64,000 nt of DNA from Mycobacterium paraense (GCF_002101815.1 NZ_LQPM01000002.1:58561-122560); one strand, 5' to 3'. Positions 10,736 to 19,453 are shown, numbered from the stretch's first letter. The notes: generated from the letters alone by a model not told the origin. Numbers and translations: made by a program.

Positions 10736-11857
10736 ATGACGAACGCACGCGTGCTGGTCACCGGCGCCACGGGAAAGGTCGGCGGCGCGGTGGCGACCCA
10801 ATTGCTGGAACGGGGCGTGGCCACCAGGGCATTGGTGCATCGCGACGACGGGCGCAGTGACCGGCTGCGGGCGCGGGGCGCCGAGGTTGTCGTGGCGGAT
10901 ATGCTTGACATTCAACAGGTTCGGGCAGCGGTCGACGGCGTGGATCGGCTGTTCTTCAACCCCCCGTACCACCCGCATGCGCTCGACAGCGCGGTCAGCT
11001 TCGCGGTGGCCGCGCGTGATGCGGGCGTTGAGGCGGTGGTCGCGCTGGGCCAGTGGCTGGCCAGTCCCGAGCATCCGGCCCTGATGACGCGCCAACAGTG
11101 GTTGGCCGACAAGCTGTTTGCGCTGCTGCCGGACACCGCGCACGTCGCGGTCGATCCCGGCTTCTTCGCGGACAACTATTTCCAGGTGCTGCCGATGGCC
11201 GTCCAACTCGGGGTGTTACCGATGCCGCACACGGGCGGCCGGCTCAACGCGCCCCCGTCCAACGAGGACATCGCCCGGGTCGCGGTGGGTGTGCTGCTCG
11301 ACCCGCACCGCCACGACGGTCGCGCCTACCGCCCGACGGGCCCAAAGCTGTTGTCCGGGGCGGACATCGCCGAGGCGGTCGGTGAGGCGCTCGGCCGGCG
11401 GGTCCGTCTTATGGAGATTCCGTCGTGGATGTTCCTGCGAGCGGTGAGCGTGAGCGCCAAGCGGCTCGGCGTCGACATGTTCTTCGAGTCCGGATTGCGC
11501 CATTACCTGCCGGAGACCGGCCTGGGCACCTGGGAGGTGGGCGGCCCCACCACCCACGTGCGTGACGTCGCGGGCGTCGAACCGGAAGACTTTCTCACGA
11601 TCGCCCGCCGCTACGTCAACGCGGCGGACACCCGGCGCACCGCGGGCGGGATGCTGCGCGAGATCGGCAGTCTCATGCTGACCGGACTGGTGCCGACGCC
11701 CCGGCTCGACCGCTTCGACCGGCGCCAGCAGCATCCCCGACCCGCCCGGCCGCGGCATTCCGGCGAGTCGGCCGTCTGGCTCGGCGAGCACGCGCCGTCC
11801 GTTGACCCGGCCCGCTACCGGTTCGGCCTAGGCGAGAACCTGGCGCTTGATGTCTAG
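10736..11857 (+). CDS. NmrA-like NAD(P)-binding oxidoreductase or sensor
   Basis: An extended-SDR protein with the NAD(P) motif VTGATGKVGG at residues 7-16, and NmrA/quinone-reductase-2-like features (FFNPPYHPHALD, PGFFADNYFQV). It is 373 residues, longer than the usual 280-300, with a Pro/Arg-rich C-terminal extension from about residue 330. No classic YxxxK active site is obvious, so it may sense redox state or act on quinones. ATG 10736 is preceded by GAAAGGGGAA. The last 30 bases overlap the convergent DinB-like gene. The divergent TetR gene probably controls it. Confidence 0.85.
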   Translation: MTNARVLVTGATGKVGGAVATQLLERGVATRALVHRDDGRSDRLRARGAEVVVADMLDIQQVRAAVDGVDRLFFNPPYHPHALDSAVSFAVAARDAGVEAVVALGQWLASPEHPALMTRQQWLADKLFALLPDTAHVAVDPGFFADNYFQVLPMAVQLGVLPMPHTGGRLNAPPSNEDIARVAVGVLLDPHRHDGRAYRPTGPKLLSGADIAEAVGEALGRRVRLMEIPSWMFLRAVSVSAKRLGVDMFFESGLRHYLPETGLGTWEVGGPTTHVRDVAGVEPEDFLTIARRYVNAADTRRTAGGMLREIGSLMLTGLVPTPRLDRFDRRQQHPRPARPRHSGESAVWLGEHAPSVDPARYRFGLGENLALDV

Positions 11858-12337
11858 CAGGTGGTGACGCACGTCGTGCACGGTATTGGCGGCCACCCAG
11901 CGCAGCGTCCGCTCGGTGCGCTGCGGCCAGTTGCTGACGATGCGGAGCTCCCAATCGCGGGTGCCGAGCCGGCTCAGAGTGTTCGCCAGCAGCCGCGCGG
12001 CGATCGTCACCTCCTCGGCGACCTCGGCCGGGTCGCTCTCGGCGTATCCGTCATGGGCGACGCGTCCGTCGCGGCCCATCGGCACGGCGGCGGGCACGTC
12101 GGTGCGGCGGGCCAGCAGCACCCGCTCGCGCTGGGTGATCAGTACGTCGCGGACGTGGCAGGCGTACTCCAGCGGGGACCACCGCTCCGGCGCGGTCCGC
12201 CGCGCGAGGGCGCGCCGTTCGGTGGTGACGAGGAGACGCGCCAATTCGGCAACGGCGGACCGGATCTCGTCGCCGGCGCGGGTCGCGGCGGTCAGGTCGT
12301 AGGCGTATCCGCACTCCTCGCACCGTTCCACCCGCAC
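11828..12337 (-). CDS. DinB-like (maleylpyruvate isomerase/bacillithiol-type) metalloprotein
   Basis: The 169-residue protein has an N-terminal CEECGYAYD motif, then a four-helix DinB-like fold with candidate metal ligands His in YACHVRDV and the HDVRHH pair near residues 155-160. In actinobacteria such proteins include mycothiol-dependent transferases and isomerases. The Cys pair at the N-terminus resembles a zinc ribbon half-site and is an addition to the basic fold. It begins with GTG only three bases after the hydrolase stop, so it is the last gene of the five-gene MFS operon. Reaction unknown; metal-dependent thiol chemistry is an inference. Confidence 0.75.
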   Translation of the reverse strand: MRVERCEECGYAYDLTAATRAGDEIRSAVAELARLLVTTERRALARRTAPERWSPLEYACHVRDVLITQRERVLLARRTDVPAAVPMGRDGRVAHDGYAESDPAEVAEEVTIAARLLANTLSRLGTRDWELRIVSNWPQRTERTLRWVAANTVHDVRHHLLDIKRQVLA

Positions 12338-12340
12338 AGC

Positions 12341-13243
12341 TTAGGGAATGGCGGGCCTGCCGGTGCTCTGCCGGATGATGCGGACCATTTCGGTGGGGCG
12401 CTCCAGGGCCGAGAAATGCCCGACGCCGGGCACCGTGAGGGCCCGGACACCAAGCAGGCGCGCGACCTGTTCCCGATCCGCCGGGCGCGACCAATCCCGC
12501 TCGCTGTAGACCAGCGTGACCGGCGTAGTCACCTGCGCGTAGCGGCTTTTGGCGTCGATGAGCCCGGGGAGGATGCGCATGATGGCCCGATTCACCCTGG
12601 GGTAGCCGCGCCGGCGGCCGCTTCGCCGTAGCTCGGCGAGGAAGTCCGTGGGCAACGCGTGGTGGTCGGCGAAGCCGCCGGCCAGCACGCCTTTGAGGAT
12701 GAGGCGGTTTTCCAGTCCGGCGAAGATCGGTCCCGATCCGGGCAGCCGGACGCCCGTCCCGATCAGGCGGGCCAACCAGTTGCCGCGTTCCAGCCCGCCC
12801 GGGTAGTCGTAGGGATTGAACGCGATCACGTTACTCACCCGGTCCGTCAGCTCGATCGAGGCCAGCACCGCGAGAGCGCCGCCCATCGATTCGCCGGCCA
12901 AGGTCACGTCGCGCAAATCCAGCGCCGTGACGAATTCGACGACGGCGCCCCGCAATTCGGCCTCGTCGTAGCGGGCGCCGGGCGCGATGTCGGACCATCC
13001 CATGCCGGGCAGGTCCAGGGCGTACACCGTGAAGTCGTCCCAGAGCGCGGGGATCACCCGCTGGAAGTAGTCGAGCTGGGTGCGAACGGTGTGCAGCAGG
13101 ACGAGCGGAGGGCCGGTTCCCGCCGTGAAGTAGCGCAGCCGGGAGCCGTCGGACCGCGGCAGGAACCCGACCTCGCCGCGGCCGCGGCTCCAGGTCAGCG
13201 TGTAGTGCTGGTCGGGAATCTCGTTGGTGTGCATGCCATTCAC
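12341..13243 (-). CDS. Alpha/beta hydrolase
   Basis: A 300-residue alpha/beta hydrolase with oxyanion region LVLLHTVRTQ, nucleophile elbow GESMGG (Ser) at about residue 110, acidic residue in the YSERDWS loop and catalytic His in GVGHFSALE. The start is GTG 13243, overlapping the upstream methyltransferase stop by four bases (GTGA); ATG 13234 is an in-frame alternative. No signal peptide is visible. Fourth gene of the operon MFS - methyltransferase - methyltransferase - hydrolase - DinB, which suggests hydrolysis of a methyl ester or related small molecule handled by the cassette. Substrate cannot be inferred. Confidence 0.85.
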   Translation of the reverse strand: MNGMHTNEIPDQHYTLTWSRGRGEVGFLPRSDGSRLRYFTAGTGPPLVLLHTVRTQLDYFQRVIPALWDDFTVYALDLPGMGWSDIAPGARYDEAELRGAVVEFVTALDLRDVTLAGESMGGALAVLASIELTDRVSNVIAFNPYDYPGGLERGNWLARLIGTGVRLPGSGPIFAGLENRLILKGVLAGGFADHHALPTDFLAELRRSGRRRGYPRVNRAIMRILPGLIDAKSRYAQVTTPVTLVYSERDWSRPADREQVARLLGVRALTVPGVGHFSALERPTEMVRIIRQSTGRPAIP

Positions 13244-14040
13244 GCTTCGCTCACGGCCTGGATGGCGCGGACGCGTCCGTCGGCCAGGGCCTGGGTGAGG
13301 TTGTCGGCCTTGCGCGCAAAGTCGGTGACGAAGGCGTGCAAACCCAGCGGGTTGGCGGGCTGCGCCAGCACGGCCTGCATGAGCGCGGCGGCCGGGTCGG
13401 TGAGGTCGTTCCAGGCCACGACGGTGAACCCGGCGGATTCGACGGCGGCGCGCAACTCGGCCGGGGTGACCAGGTGGCTGCGCGTGGGATCGTCGGCCCA
13501 GGGGAGGGGATACTCGAGTTCGCCGTCGCCGATCGTGATGTCCCACAGGGCGAGCCGCCCACCCTTCTTCAGCACCCGGTGCGCCTCGCCGTACAGCCGC
13601 GCTTTGTCGGCCACGTTCATCTGGACGTGCTGGCTGAGGACGACGTCGAAGGTGGCGTCGGCGAAGGGGAGTTCGGTGACGTCGGCCTGGCGGACCTCGA
13701 TCTGGGCGTCGAGGCCGACGAGTCGGTTGAGCCAGCGGTTCGTGTCGCAGTATTCGTCGGTGAGGTCCACCGCGGTGACCCGGGCGCGGTAGCGGTCGGC
13801 GACGTAGCGGGCGGTGCCGCCGACCCCGCTGCCGGCGTCGAGGACCTCGCTCTCGGCGGTGATTCCCGCGAGGTCGACCAGCTGCGCGGTCGCGATGCGG
13901 CCCATCGTGTGGAAGTCCTCGAGCAGGCCGAGGTCGGCGGGTGCGAGGCGGTCGAGGTCCTTGCCGGCGGCGACGAGGGCACGCTCGATGTTGTTGCGCG
14001 ACAGGCCCGTCGAGTACTGGTCGGAGATTGTGGCGTTCAT
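13240..14040 (-). CDS. Class I SAM-dependent methyltransferase
   Basis: The 266-residue protein has motif I VLDAGSGVGGTARYVA (about residues 65-80), motif II/acidic VTAVDLT, and motif IV VVLSQHVQMN followed by LKKGGRLALWDI. The QHVQMN-type motif resembles sarcosine/dimethylglycine and related N-methyltransferases. ATG 14040 overlaps the upstream methyltransferase stop by four bases and its own stop overlaps the hydrolase start by four. It is unlike the neighbouring methyltransferase in sequence, so this is a pair of different enzymes rather than a recent duplication. Acceptor unknown. Confidence 0.87.
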   Translation of the reverse strand: MNATISDQYSTGLSRNNIERALVAAGKDLDRLAPADLGLLEDFHTMGRIATAQLVDLAGITAESEVLDAGSGVGGTARYVADRYRARVTAVDLTDEYCDTNRWLNRLVGLDAQIEVRQADVTELPFADATFDVVLSQHVQMNVADKARLYGEAHRVLKKGGRLALWDITIGDGELEYPLPWADDPTRSHLVTPAELRAAVESAGFTVVAWNDLTDPAAALMQAVLAQPANPLGLHAFVTDFARKADNLTQALADGRVRAIQAVSEA

Positions 14041-14861
14041 TTCTGCACCTCGGCCGACGCGGTGATGATGGAGGGCATGGTGATCAGGGCATTGGCCGCG
14101 AGCGCCTCCTCGCGGAACCGCGGGACGAACTCGCCGATGTCACCGAGGTCGTCGAGGCCGAAGCCCCCTTGTTCTGCGACGGGCGAGACGAGCCGCCAAA
14201 CTTCCGCGCCGTAGGCGAGGATGTCGCCGTCGGCGGCTGTGCCGATCGGTGCTCCGATGGTCAGCCGCGGCGCGCCCAGGCCGGCGTCGGCGAAGACGGT
14301 GTGCAGCGTTGTGCCGAACCGCGGGCTGATCCCCATGGCCTCGAAGGCGCGGACGATGCCCGCCGTCACCTGGCTGAACAGCGGTAGGTCCGGGACGCTG
14401 CGTGCCCGGGTGATGTCGATCTCGGCGAACGCCATCACGCCGCCGGGGCGCAGCAGCGAGGCGAGGTGGCGCAGGGTGGCGGCCGGGTCGGGGAGGTGCA
14501 TCAGGATCAGCCGGCCGATGACGGCGTCCACGGGTTCGTCCAGGGTGATGCCGTCGATCGCCGATTGCACGAAACGGACCGTGGTCAAGCCTTTTTCGGC
14601 GGCGCGGGCGCTGGCCAGTTCGACCATCGCGGGGGCGGCGTCGACGCCGAGCACGCTTCCCGTCGGGCCGACCAGCCCGGCCGCGACGAACGATACGTCG
14701 CCGGGCCCGCTGCCGATGTCGAGTACGCGCATGCCCGGCCGCAGCCCGGCGAGCCGCAGCGCGTGCTCGGTATAGCCGTCATACAGCCGTGCCTGCAGGA
14801 GCAGCCGCTGTACCTCCGCGTCCGCGTGCCCGAGGACGTATGTGCTGCCGGATGTACTCAT
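14037..14861 (-). CDS. Class I SAM-dependent methyltransferase
   Basis: The 274-residue protein has SAM motif I VLDIGSGPGDVSFVAAGLVG, acidic loop VLGVDAAP and VIGRLILMHLPDP, with a UbiE/COQ5-like arrangement. ATG 14861 is preferred with AGAAAGG upstream; the frame extends 18 residues further to 14915 but that would run into the MFS gene. Second gene of the operon, 31 bases after the MFS stop, and linked by ATGA overlap to the next methyltransferase. C- versus O-methylation and the acceptor are undetermined. Confidence 0.86.
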   Translation of the reverse strand: MSTSGSTYVLGHADAEVQRLLLQARLYDGYTEHALRLAGLRPGMRVLDIGSGPGDVSFVAAGLVGPTGSVLGVDAAPAMVELASARAAEKGLTTVRFVQSAIDGITLDEPVDAVIGRLILMHLPDPAATLRHLASLLRPGGVMAFAEIDITRARSVPDLPLFSQVTAGIVRAFEAMGISPRFGTTLHTVFADAGLGAPRLTIGAPIGTAADGDILAYGAEVWRLVSPVAEQGGFGLDDLGDIGEFVPRFREEALAANALITMPSIITASAEVQK

Positions 14862-14892
14862 TGGTTTCGTGCCTTTCTGTGGGGGGGACGCC

Positions 14893-16431
14893 TTAGGCGG
14901 CGTTGGCCAGTTCATGGGACGGCGCAGCCTGCCGCTCGCGCGCCGGCAACAGCCACGCCACGACGATCGCGGCGCCCAGCGCGATGCCGGCGCATACCAG
15001 TGAGCTCACCTGCAGGCCGTCGAGGAAGGCGCGGTCGACGACGGCGCGGACGTGGCCGGCCTGCGGGGCGGGCAGCCGTCCGATTACGGTGTGTGCCAGG
15101 GCCATCGAGTGCCGCATGGCCTCCGCGGGCAGGCCGGTCAACGCATTCGCGCCGAGATGTCCCGAGTACACCGACGCGAAGATGCTGCCGGCGATGGCCA
15201 CCCCGAGGGTGCCGCCGAGTTCCCGCGTCGTGTCGTTGACGGCCGAGCCGACCCCCGCCTTGTCGGCGGGCAGCGATCCCATGATGGCCTCGGTGGCCGG
15301 GGAAAAGGTCAGGCCAAGACCGCCGCCGAGCAGCAGCATCTGCAGGGCGATCTGGTTGTAGGGCGTGGCCGCGTCGGCCGTGGACGCCCAGGCCAGGCCG
15401 CCGGCGAACACGGCCAGACCGGCGGAGACGACGGCGGTGGTGCCGACCCGTTCCACCAGTCGCGGCCCCACGATGCTGGCCAGCGCGATGGACCCGGCGA
15501 CCGGCAACAACCGCACGCCGGCCTGAAACGCCGTGTAGTCCTTGATGAATTGGAAGTACTGGGTGATGACGAAAATGAATCCGAACAGGGTGAGGAATCC
15601 GGCGGTGACCGCGAGGCTGCCGCCGGAGAACCGCCGGTTGGCGAACACGGAGACGTCCAGCATCGGGTGGGTGCTGCGGCGCTCCCACACCGCGAACACG
15701 GCGAGAACGGCTGTGGCGAGGGCGAATCCGGCGGCGGTCCGGCCGTTGGTCCATCCCCAGGTGGGCGCCTCGATGACCGTGTAAACCAGTGTCGTGATGC
15801 CGACCGCGGACAGGATCAGGCCCGGGACGTCGACGCGCGGGGCCGCCGGATCGCGCGAGGTCGGGACGAACAGGACGCCGCCGATGATGGCCAGGGCCGC
15901 GATGGGGATGTTCACCATGAAGATCGAGCCCCACCAGAAGTGTTCGAGCAGCCAGCCGCCGCTGATCGGCCCCACGGCCACCCCGACGCCCACCATGGCC
16001 GCCCACAGCCCGATCGCCTTGGCGCGCGCCGCCGGGTCGCTGAAGATGTTGGTGATCAGGCCCAGCGTGGTCGGAAAGATCACCGCCGCGCCGACGCCCA
16101 TCGCGGCGCGGGCCGCGATCAGCGCGTCGGCCGAATTCACTTGCGCCGCAACGGCGGAAGTCAGCGCGAACAGCGCGAGCCCGGAGTTGAGCCACCCCCG
16201 CCTGCCGTAGCGGTCGGACAGGCTGCCGGCCGACAGCAGCAGGCCGGACATGACCAGGGTGTAGGCGTCGACGATCCATTGCAGCTGGGCCGTGTCGGCG
16301 CCGAGTTCGCGCGACAGGGTGGGCAGGGCGACGTTGACGATGGTGGCGTCGACGCTGATGACGAAGACGCCGAGGCAGATGACGGCGAGTGCGGCGATCG
16401 GGCGGTTTCGAAGTATCGGTTCGGTGCGCAT
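14893..16431 (-). CDS. MFS efflux transporter, DHA2 (EmrB/QacA) type
   Basis: At 512 residues with 14 predicted hydrophobic segments, this is a DHA2-family proton-coupled drug exporter in the inner membrane. The TM1 motif D1-like VDATIVNVALP, motif A GSLSDRYGRRG after TM2 and motif C-like GPISGGWLLEH after TM5 are visible. ATG 16431 gives the usual short N-terminus; upstream in-frame codons lie in an AT-rich regulatory spacer. It heads a five-gene operon and is divergent from an HxlR-family regulator 79 bases away. Export of a methylated or toxic small molecule is the natural inference. Confidence 0.92.
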   Translation of the reverse strand: MRTEPILRNRPIAALAVICLGVFVISVDATIVNVALPTLSRELGADTAQLQWIVDAYTLVMSGLLLSAGSLSDRYGRRGWLNSGLALFALTSAVAAQVNSADALIAARAAMGVGAAVIFPTTLGLITNIFSDPAARAKAIGLWAAMVGVGVAVGPISGGWLLEHFWWGSIFMVNIPIAALAIIGGVLFVPTSRDPAAPRVDVPGLILSAVGITTLVYTVIEAPTWGWTNGRTAAGFALATAVLAVFAVWERRSTHPMLDVSVFANRRFSGGSLAVTAGFLTLFGFIFVITQYFQFIKDYTAFQAGVRLLPVAGSIALASIVGPRLVERVGTTAVVSAGLAVFAGGLAWASTADAATPYNQIALQMLLLGGGLGLTFSPATEAIMGSLPADKAGVGSAVNDTTRELGGTLGVAIAGSIFASVYSGHLGANALTGLPAEAMRHSMALAHTVIGRLPAPQAGHVRAVVDRAFLDGLQVSSLVCAGIALGAAIVVAWLLPARERQAAPSHELANAA

Positions 16432-16510
16432 GGACACGACGCTAAAGCCTATAGACAAATAAATCAAGTGAAGAGTTGAAAAACAATTCCTCCGCGGTTA
16501 GTCTGACGTT
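16432..16510. promoter_or_regulatory. AT-rich divergent promoter between MFS operon and HxlR gene
   Basis: This 79-base spacer is markedly AT-rich for the window. It contains TAGTCT at 16499-16504, six bases before the HxlR GTG (leaderless -10), and a short inverted element TCAA-GTGAAGAG-TTGA at about 16464-16479 that could be the HxlR operator. TATAGACAAATAAAT at 16450-16464 may hold the minus-strand promoter. Confidence 0.5.
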
Positions 16511-17158
16511 GTGTCTTCCCGCAGGAACTACAACCAGAACTGCCCGATCGCGCGCGGCCTCGACGTCCTCGGCGAGCGGTGGACGCTGCTGATCCTGCGC
16601 GAACTGGTCGGCGGCGCCCGCCGCTACGGGGACCTGCGTGACGAATTGCCTGGCATCGCAACGAACCTGCTGGCCGAGCGGCTCAAGGAGCTGCAGGACG
16701 CCGGGCTCGTCGAGCGCGCCGACCTGCCGGCCCCGATCGGGCGCACCGTGTACACCCTGAGCGACATGGGCTGGCAGCGGGTGCTGCCGATCCTGCAGAG
16801 CTTCGCGTGGTTCGGGCTGGACCACCTCGACCCGATCGGTGATGGGCCGGCCTCGCCGCTGAACGGGTTTCTGGCGGGCATCCTGCTGGGCTTCAATCCA
16901 CGTAACGCGGCCGGACTGGAGGCGACGTGTCGCGTCGAGATCGACGGCCGCCGCTTCGAATTCACCGTGACCGAGGGTCGCCTCGCCGCAGGCCGCGGCG
17001 AACCGGCGGTGACCGTCACCGCCGCCGCGGCGGACCTGGTCAACGCGCGCCTCGGGTCAACCGATGCCAAGCGCAGGGCGGCGCTGCGGCGCGTGGACTT
17101 CGGCGGCGACCCGGAGGCCGTCGACGCGGTGCGTCAAGCGTTCTCGCTGTGTGCGTAA
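16511..17158 (+). CDS. HxlR-family transcriptional regulator with C-terminal SCP2-like domain
   Basis: The N-terminal 100 residues form an HxlR winged helix (CPIARGLDVLGERWTLLILREL; helix-turn-helix LPGIATNLLAERLKELQ), starting with the Cys 11 typical of redox- or electrophile-sensing HxlR proteins. The remaining 115 residues form a compact SCP2/sterol-carrier-like domain, a fusion seen in several actinobacterial HxlR regulators that may bind the hydrophobic effector. GTG 16511 follows a TAGTCT hexamer by six bases, so it is probably leaderless. It is divergent from, and most likely controls, the MFS-methyltransferase operon. Confidence 0.9.
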   Translation: MSSRRNYNQNCPIARGLDVLGERWTLLILRELVGGARRYGDLRDELPGIATNLLAERLKELQDAGLVERADLPAPIGRTVYTLSDMGWQRVLPILQSFAWFGLDHLDPIGDGPASPLNGFLAGILLGFNPRNAAGLEATCRVEIDGRRFEFTVTEGRLAAGRGEPAVTVTAAAADLVNARLGSTDAKRRAALRRVDFGGDPEAVDAVRQAFSLCA

Positions 17159-17186
17159 GCGAGCACAGGCGGGCCGGACCGGTTCG

Positions 17187-17762
17187 TCACACTTGCATTG
17201 CGTTGATCCACTTTTCGAGCCGGCGGGCCTGGTGGGCCATGACTTCCGGCTCGGCCAGGGCGTTGGTCAGGACCGCACTGCCCTCGTAGGCGATGACGAG
17301 TTCCAGCGCCAGGTCGCGGGCGTCGCGCCGGCCCATGGCGTGGAATTGCTGCTCGGTCCACTCCAGCAGGGTTTGCATGATGGGGGCGGTCAGGGCGGGC
17401 GATTGGCCGGGCTGGTTGCCGAGCTCGGTGCACAGCGTTCCCAGCGGGCAGCCGTGCTCGGCGATGGTGTCGCGCGACTCGGACAGCATCCCGACGAGCG
17501 CCTTGAGCCGCGCCTTGGGGCTGCCGTGCCGGCGCTGCAGGGCCGCGGTCGCGGAGCGGATTTCCTCGGTGCGCGCCTCGACGACAGCGGCCACGATGTC
17601 GTCTTTGGTCTTGAAGTAGTAGTACACGTTGCCCAGGGGCACCTCGGCGGCCTCGGCGATGTGCGCGAGCGTGGTGCCCGCGATGCCCTGGCGGTAGAAC
17701 AGGTCGCATGCGGCGGCGATCAGTCGCTCCCGCTTGCCGGTTGAGTCAGCCATATCACTCAC
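17187..17762 (-). CDS. TetR-family regulator of the SDR/MmpSL unit
   Basis: The 191-residue protein has a TetR helix-turn-helix (TTLAHIAEAAEVPLGNVYYYFKTKD, about residues 30-54) and a TetR_C domain of the class with the CPLGTLCTELG motif found in NemR/AcuR-like electrophile sensors; the Cys residues could sense reactive compounds. It is the third gene of the run SDR-SDR-TetR, four bases after the SDR stop. GTG 17762 was taken as start; ATG 17753 is also possible. The likely operator is the palindrome upstream of the run at 19454-19475, shared with divergent mmpS. Confidence 0.87.
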   Translation of the reverse strand: MSDMADSTGKRERLIAAACDLFYRQGIAGTTLAHIAEAAEVPLGNVYYYFKTKDDIVAAVVEARTEEIRSATAALQRRHGSPKARLKALVGMLSESRDTIAEHGCPLGTLCTELGNQPGQSPALTAPIMQTLLEWTEQQFHAMGRRDARDLALELVIAYEGSAVLTNALAEPEVMAHQARRLEKWINAMQV

Positions 17763-17765
17763 GGA

Positions 17766-18602
17766 CTATAGACGGCACGCGTCCATGCTCAGGTTCCACA
17801 GCAGGTCCCGGTTCTCCGGCGTGTTATGCGCGGTCTTGACCTTCCTCGGCCGGGCGTTCGCGAAGTATCGCCCGGAGATGTCCGCCGCGTCCGGTGCGGC
17901 GGCGAGGAACACCGAGGTCGCGGCGCCCTTGTCCGCGGATCGCGAAAACGGCAGCGCCGCATAGGAGATCGCGCGGAAGATCCCTTCCGCTCCCCGCATC
18001 ATCGGCGTCCTGACGATCCCCGGATGCGCGGCGTTCGCGGTGACGCCCGTCGGCGCCAGCCGCTGCGCCAGCTCGATGGTGAACAACAGCACGCACAGTT
18101 TGGACGCGGCATAGGAGCCGATGGTGGAGAACCGACGCTCGCCTTGCAGGTTGTCCGGATCGAACTTGCCGGCGCGGTACACGCTCGAGCTCAGGTTGAC
18201 GACCCTGCCCTGCGGGCTGGTTTCCAGGGCGTCGAGCAGCAGCTGGGTGAGGCAGAACTGCGCGAGGTAGTTGACTTGGAACGTCGTCTCGTAGCCGTCC
18301 TCGGTCAGCACGCGTTGCGGCATCACGACGCCGGCGTTGTTGACCAGAACGTCCAGCCGGGGGTAGCGCGCCGTGAATGCGCCGGCCAGCCCGCGCAGTT
18401 GGGAAAGCGACCGGAGATCGGCGGTGAGGTAATCGACGTCGCGGTTGCCGGTGGCCGCCACGATCTCGGAGGTGACGGCCGCCGCTTTGGCCGCGCTGCG
18501 CGCGGCCAGCACGACGGTGTAGCCCTCGCGGGCGAGCGCGGTCGCGGTGACCTTGCCGATGCCGTCGGTGGCCCCGGTGATGAGGCAAATCGGCCTGTCC
18601 AT
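17766..18602 (-). CDS. Short-chain dehydrogenase/reductase, retinol-dehydrogenase-like
   Basis: A 278-residue classical SDR with cofactor motif TGATDGIG (residues 9-16), NNAG, catalytic Ser in VNLSSSVY and active site Y-A-A-S-K. The insert between Ser and Tyr and the GVTANAAHPGIV segment resemble vertebrate retinol dehydrogenase-like SDRs, often acting on lipid or terpenoid alcohols. It follows the other SDR by one base and precedes the TetR gene by four, so all three form one operon. Confidence 0.9.
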   Translation of the reverse strand: MDRPICLITGATDGIGKVTATALAREGYTVVLAARSAAKAAAVTSEIVAATGNRDVDYLTADLRSLSQLRGLAGAFTARYPRLDVLVNNAGVVMPQRVLTEDGYETTFQVNYLAQFCLTQLLLDALETSPQGRVVNLSSSVYRAGKFDPDNLQGERRFSTIGSYAASKLCVLLFTIELAQRLAPTGVTANAAHPGIVRTPMMRGAEGIFRAISYAALPFSRSADKGAATSVFLAAAPDAADISGRYFANARPRKVKTAHNTPENRDLLWNLSMDACRL

Positions 18603-18603
18603 G

Positions 18604-19404
18604 TCATTTGGCGGCGGTGTCGAGCTGGGGGCGCGCCAACATGCGCGACATCATCGAGCGGGTGAGGGCCGCGGGCACGAGCGCGGTGGTCACCCGGTTG
18701 AGCCGGCCCGGTATGCAGTGGGTCCGGTTGCGCTCCAGCGCGCGCAGCGCCTCGCGCGCGCAATCGTCCGGGGCCATGGGCGGCATCGGCAATTTGTCGG
18801 GGTCCAAGCCCAGTTCGGCGATCGCCGGGGTGCGGGTGGGCCCGGGGTGCAGCACGGTGACGTGCACGCCGTGCTTGGCCAGCTCGCCGTGCAGGCCGGC
18901 GCCGAGGCTGGCCACGTAGGCCTTGGTCGCCGCGGTGTGGGCCAGGTATGGCACCCCATGCTTCGCCCCCAGGGCCGAGACCAGCACGATGCCGCCGCGG
19001 CCGCGCCGCACCAGCCGTTCGCCGAAGTGGTGCGTGAGGCCCAAGTGCGCGGCGGTGTTGAGCCGCAGGATCGCCCGCTGCGCCTGCAGATCGGAGCCCA
19101 CGAAGGGCCCGGGCAGGGCCGCGCCGGCGTTCGACACCAGCAGTCCGACGTCGATGTCGTTGGTGGCCTGGGTGATTGGGGTCAGCATGCCCGGGTCGGA
19201 CAGGTCGACGCCGACGGCGCGATAGTCCACTCCGTAGCCCCGGGCCAGCGCGGCACCAAGCTCCTGCAGCGCGGCCAGGCGCCGCGCGACCAGGACCACG
19301 TTGATGCCCGCATCGGCGAGCTGGTGGGCGAACTCGCGCCCGATGCCCGACGACGCCCCCGTCACGACCGCCCAGGGACCGAACCGATGTGCGTTGATAC
19401 TCAT
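18604..19404 (-). CDS. SDR-fold protein lacking the catalytic tyrosine
   Basis: A 266-residue DltE/YqjQ-type SDR with cofactor motif TGASSGIG (residues 16-23), NAG and Ser in VLVSALG. At the position of the catalytic Tyr-x-x-x-Lys the sequence reads HTAATKAY, so Lys is kept but the Tyr is Thr. Activity as a standard dehydrogenase is therefore doubtful, or a nearby Tyr substitutes. First gene of the SDR-SDR-TetR run, with GGAGAGGGG about eleven bases upstream of the ATG. Divergent from mmpS across 219 bases. Confidence 0.88.
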   Translation of the reverse strand: MSINAHRFGPWAVVTGASSGIGREFAHQLADAGINVVLVARRLAALQELGAALARGYGVDYRAVGVDLSDPGMLTPITQATNDIDVGLLVSNAGAALPGPFVGSDLQAQRAILRLNTAAHLGLTHHFGERLVRRGRGGIVLVSALGAKHGVPYLAHTAATKAYVASLGAGLHGELAKHGVHVTVLHPGPTRTPAIAELGLDPDKLPMPPMAPDDCAREALRALERNRTHCIPGRLNRVTTALVPAALTRSMMSRMLARPQLDTAAK

Positions 19405-19453
19405 GGCGTTTTGCCCCTCTCCGGTGGCCGCTGCGCGGAGCCGCCGTGTGCGT

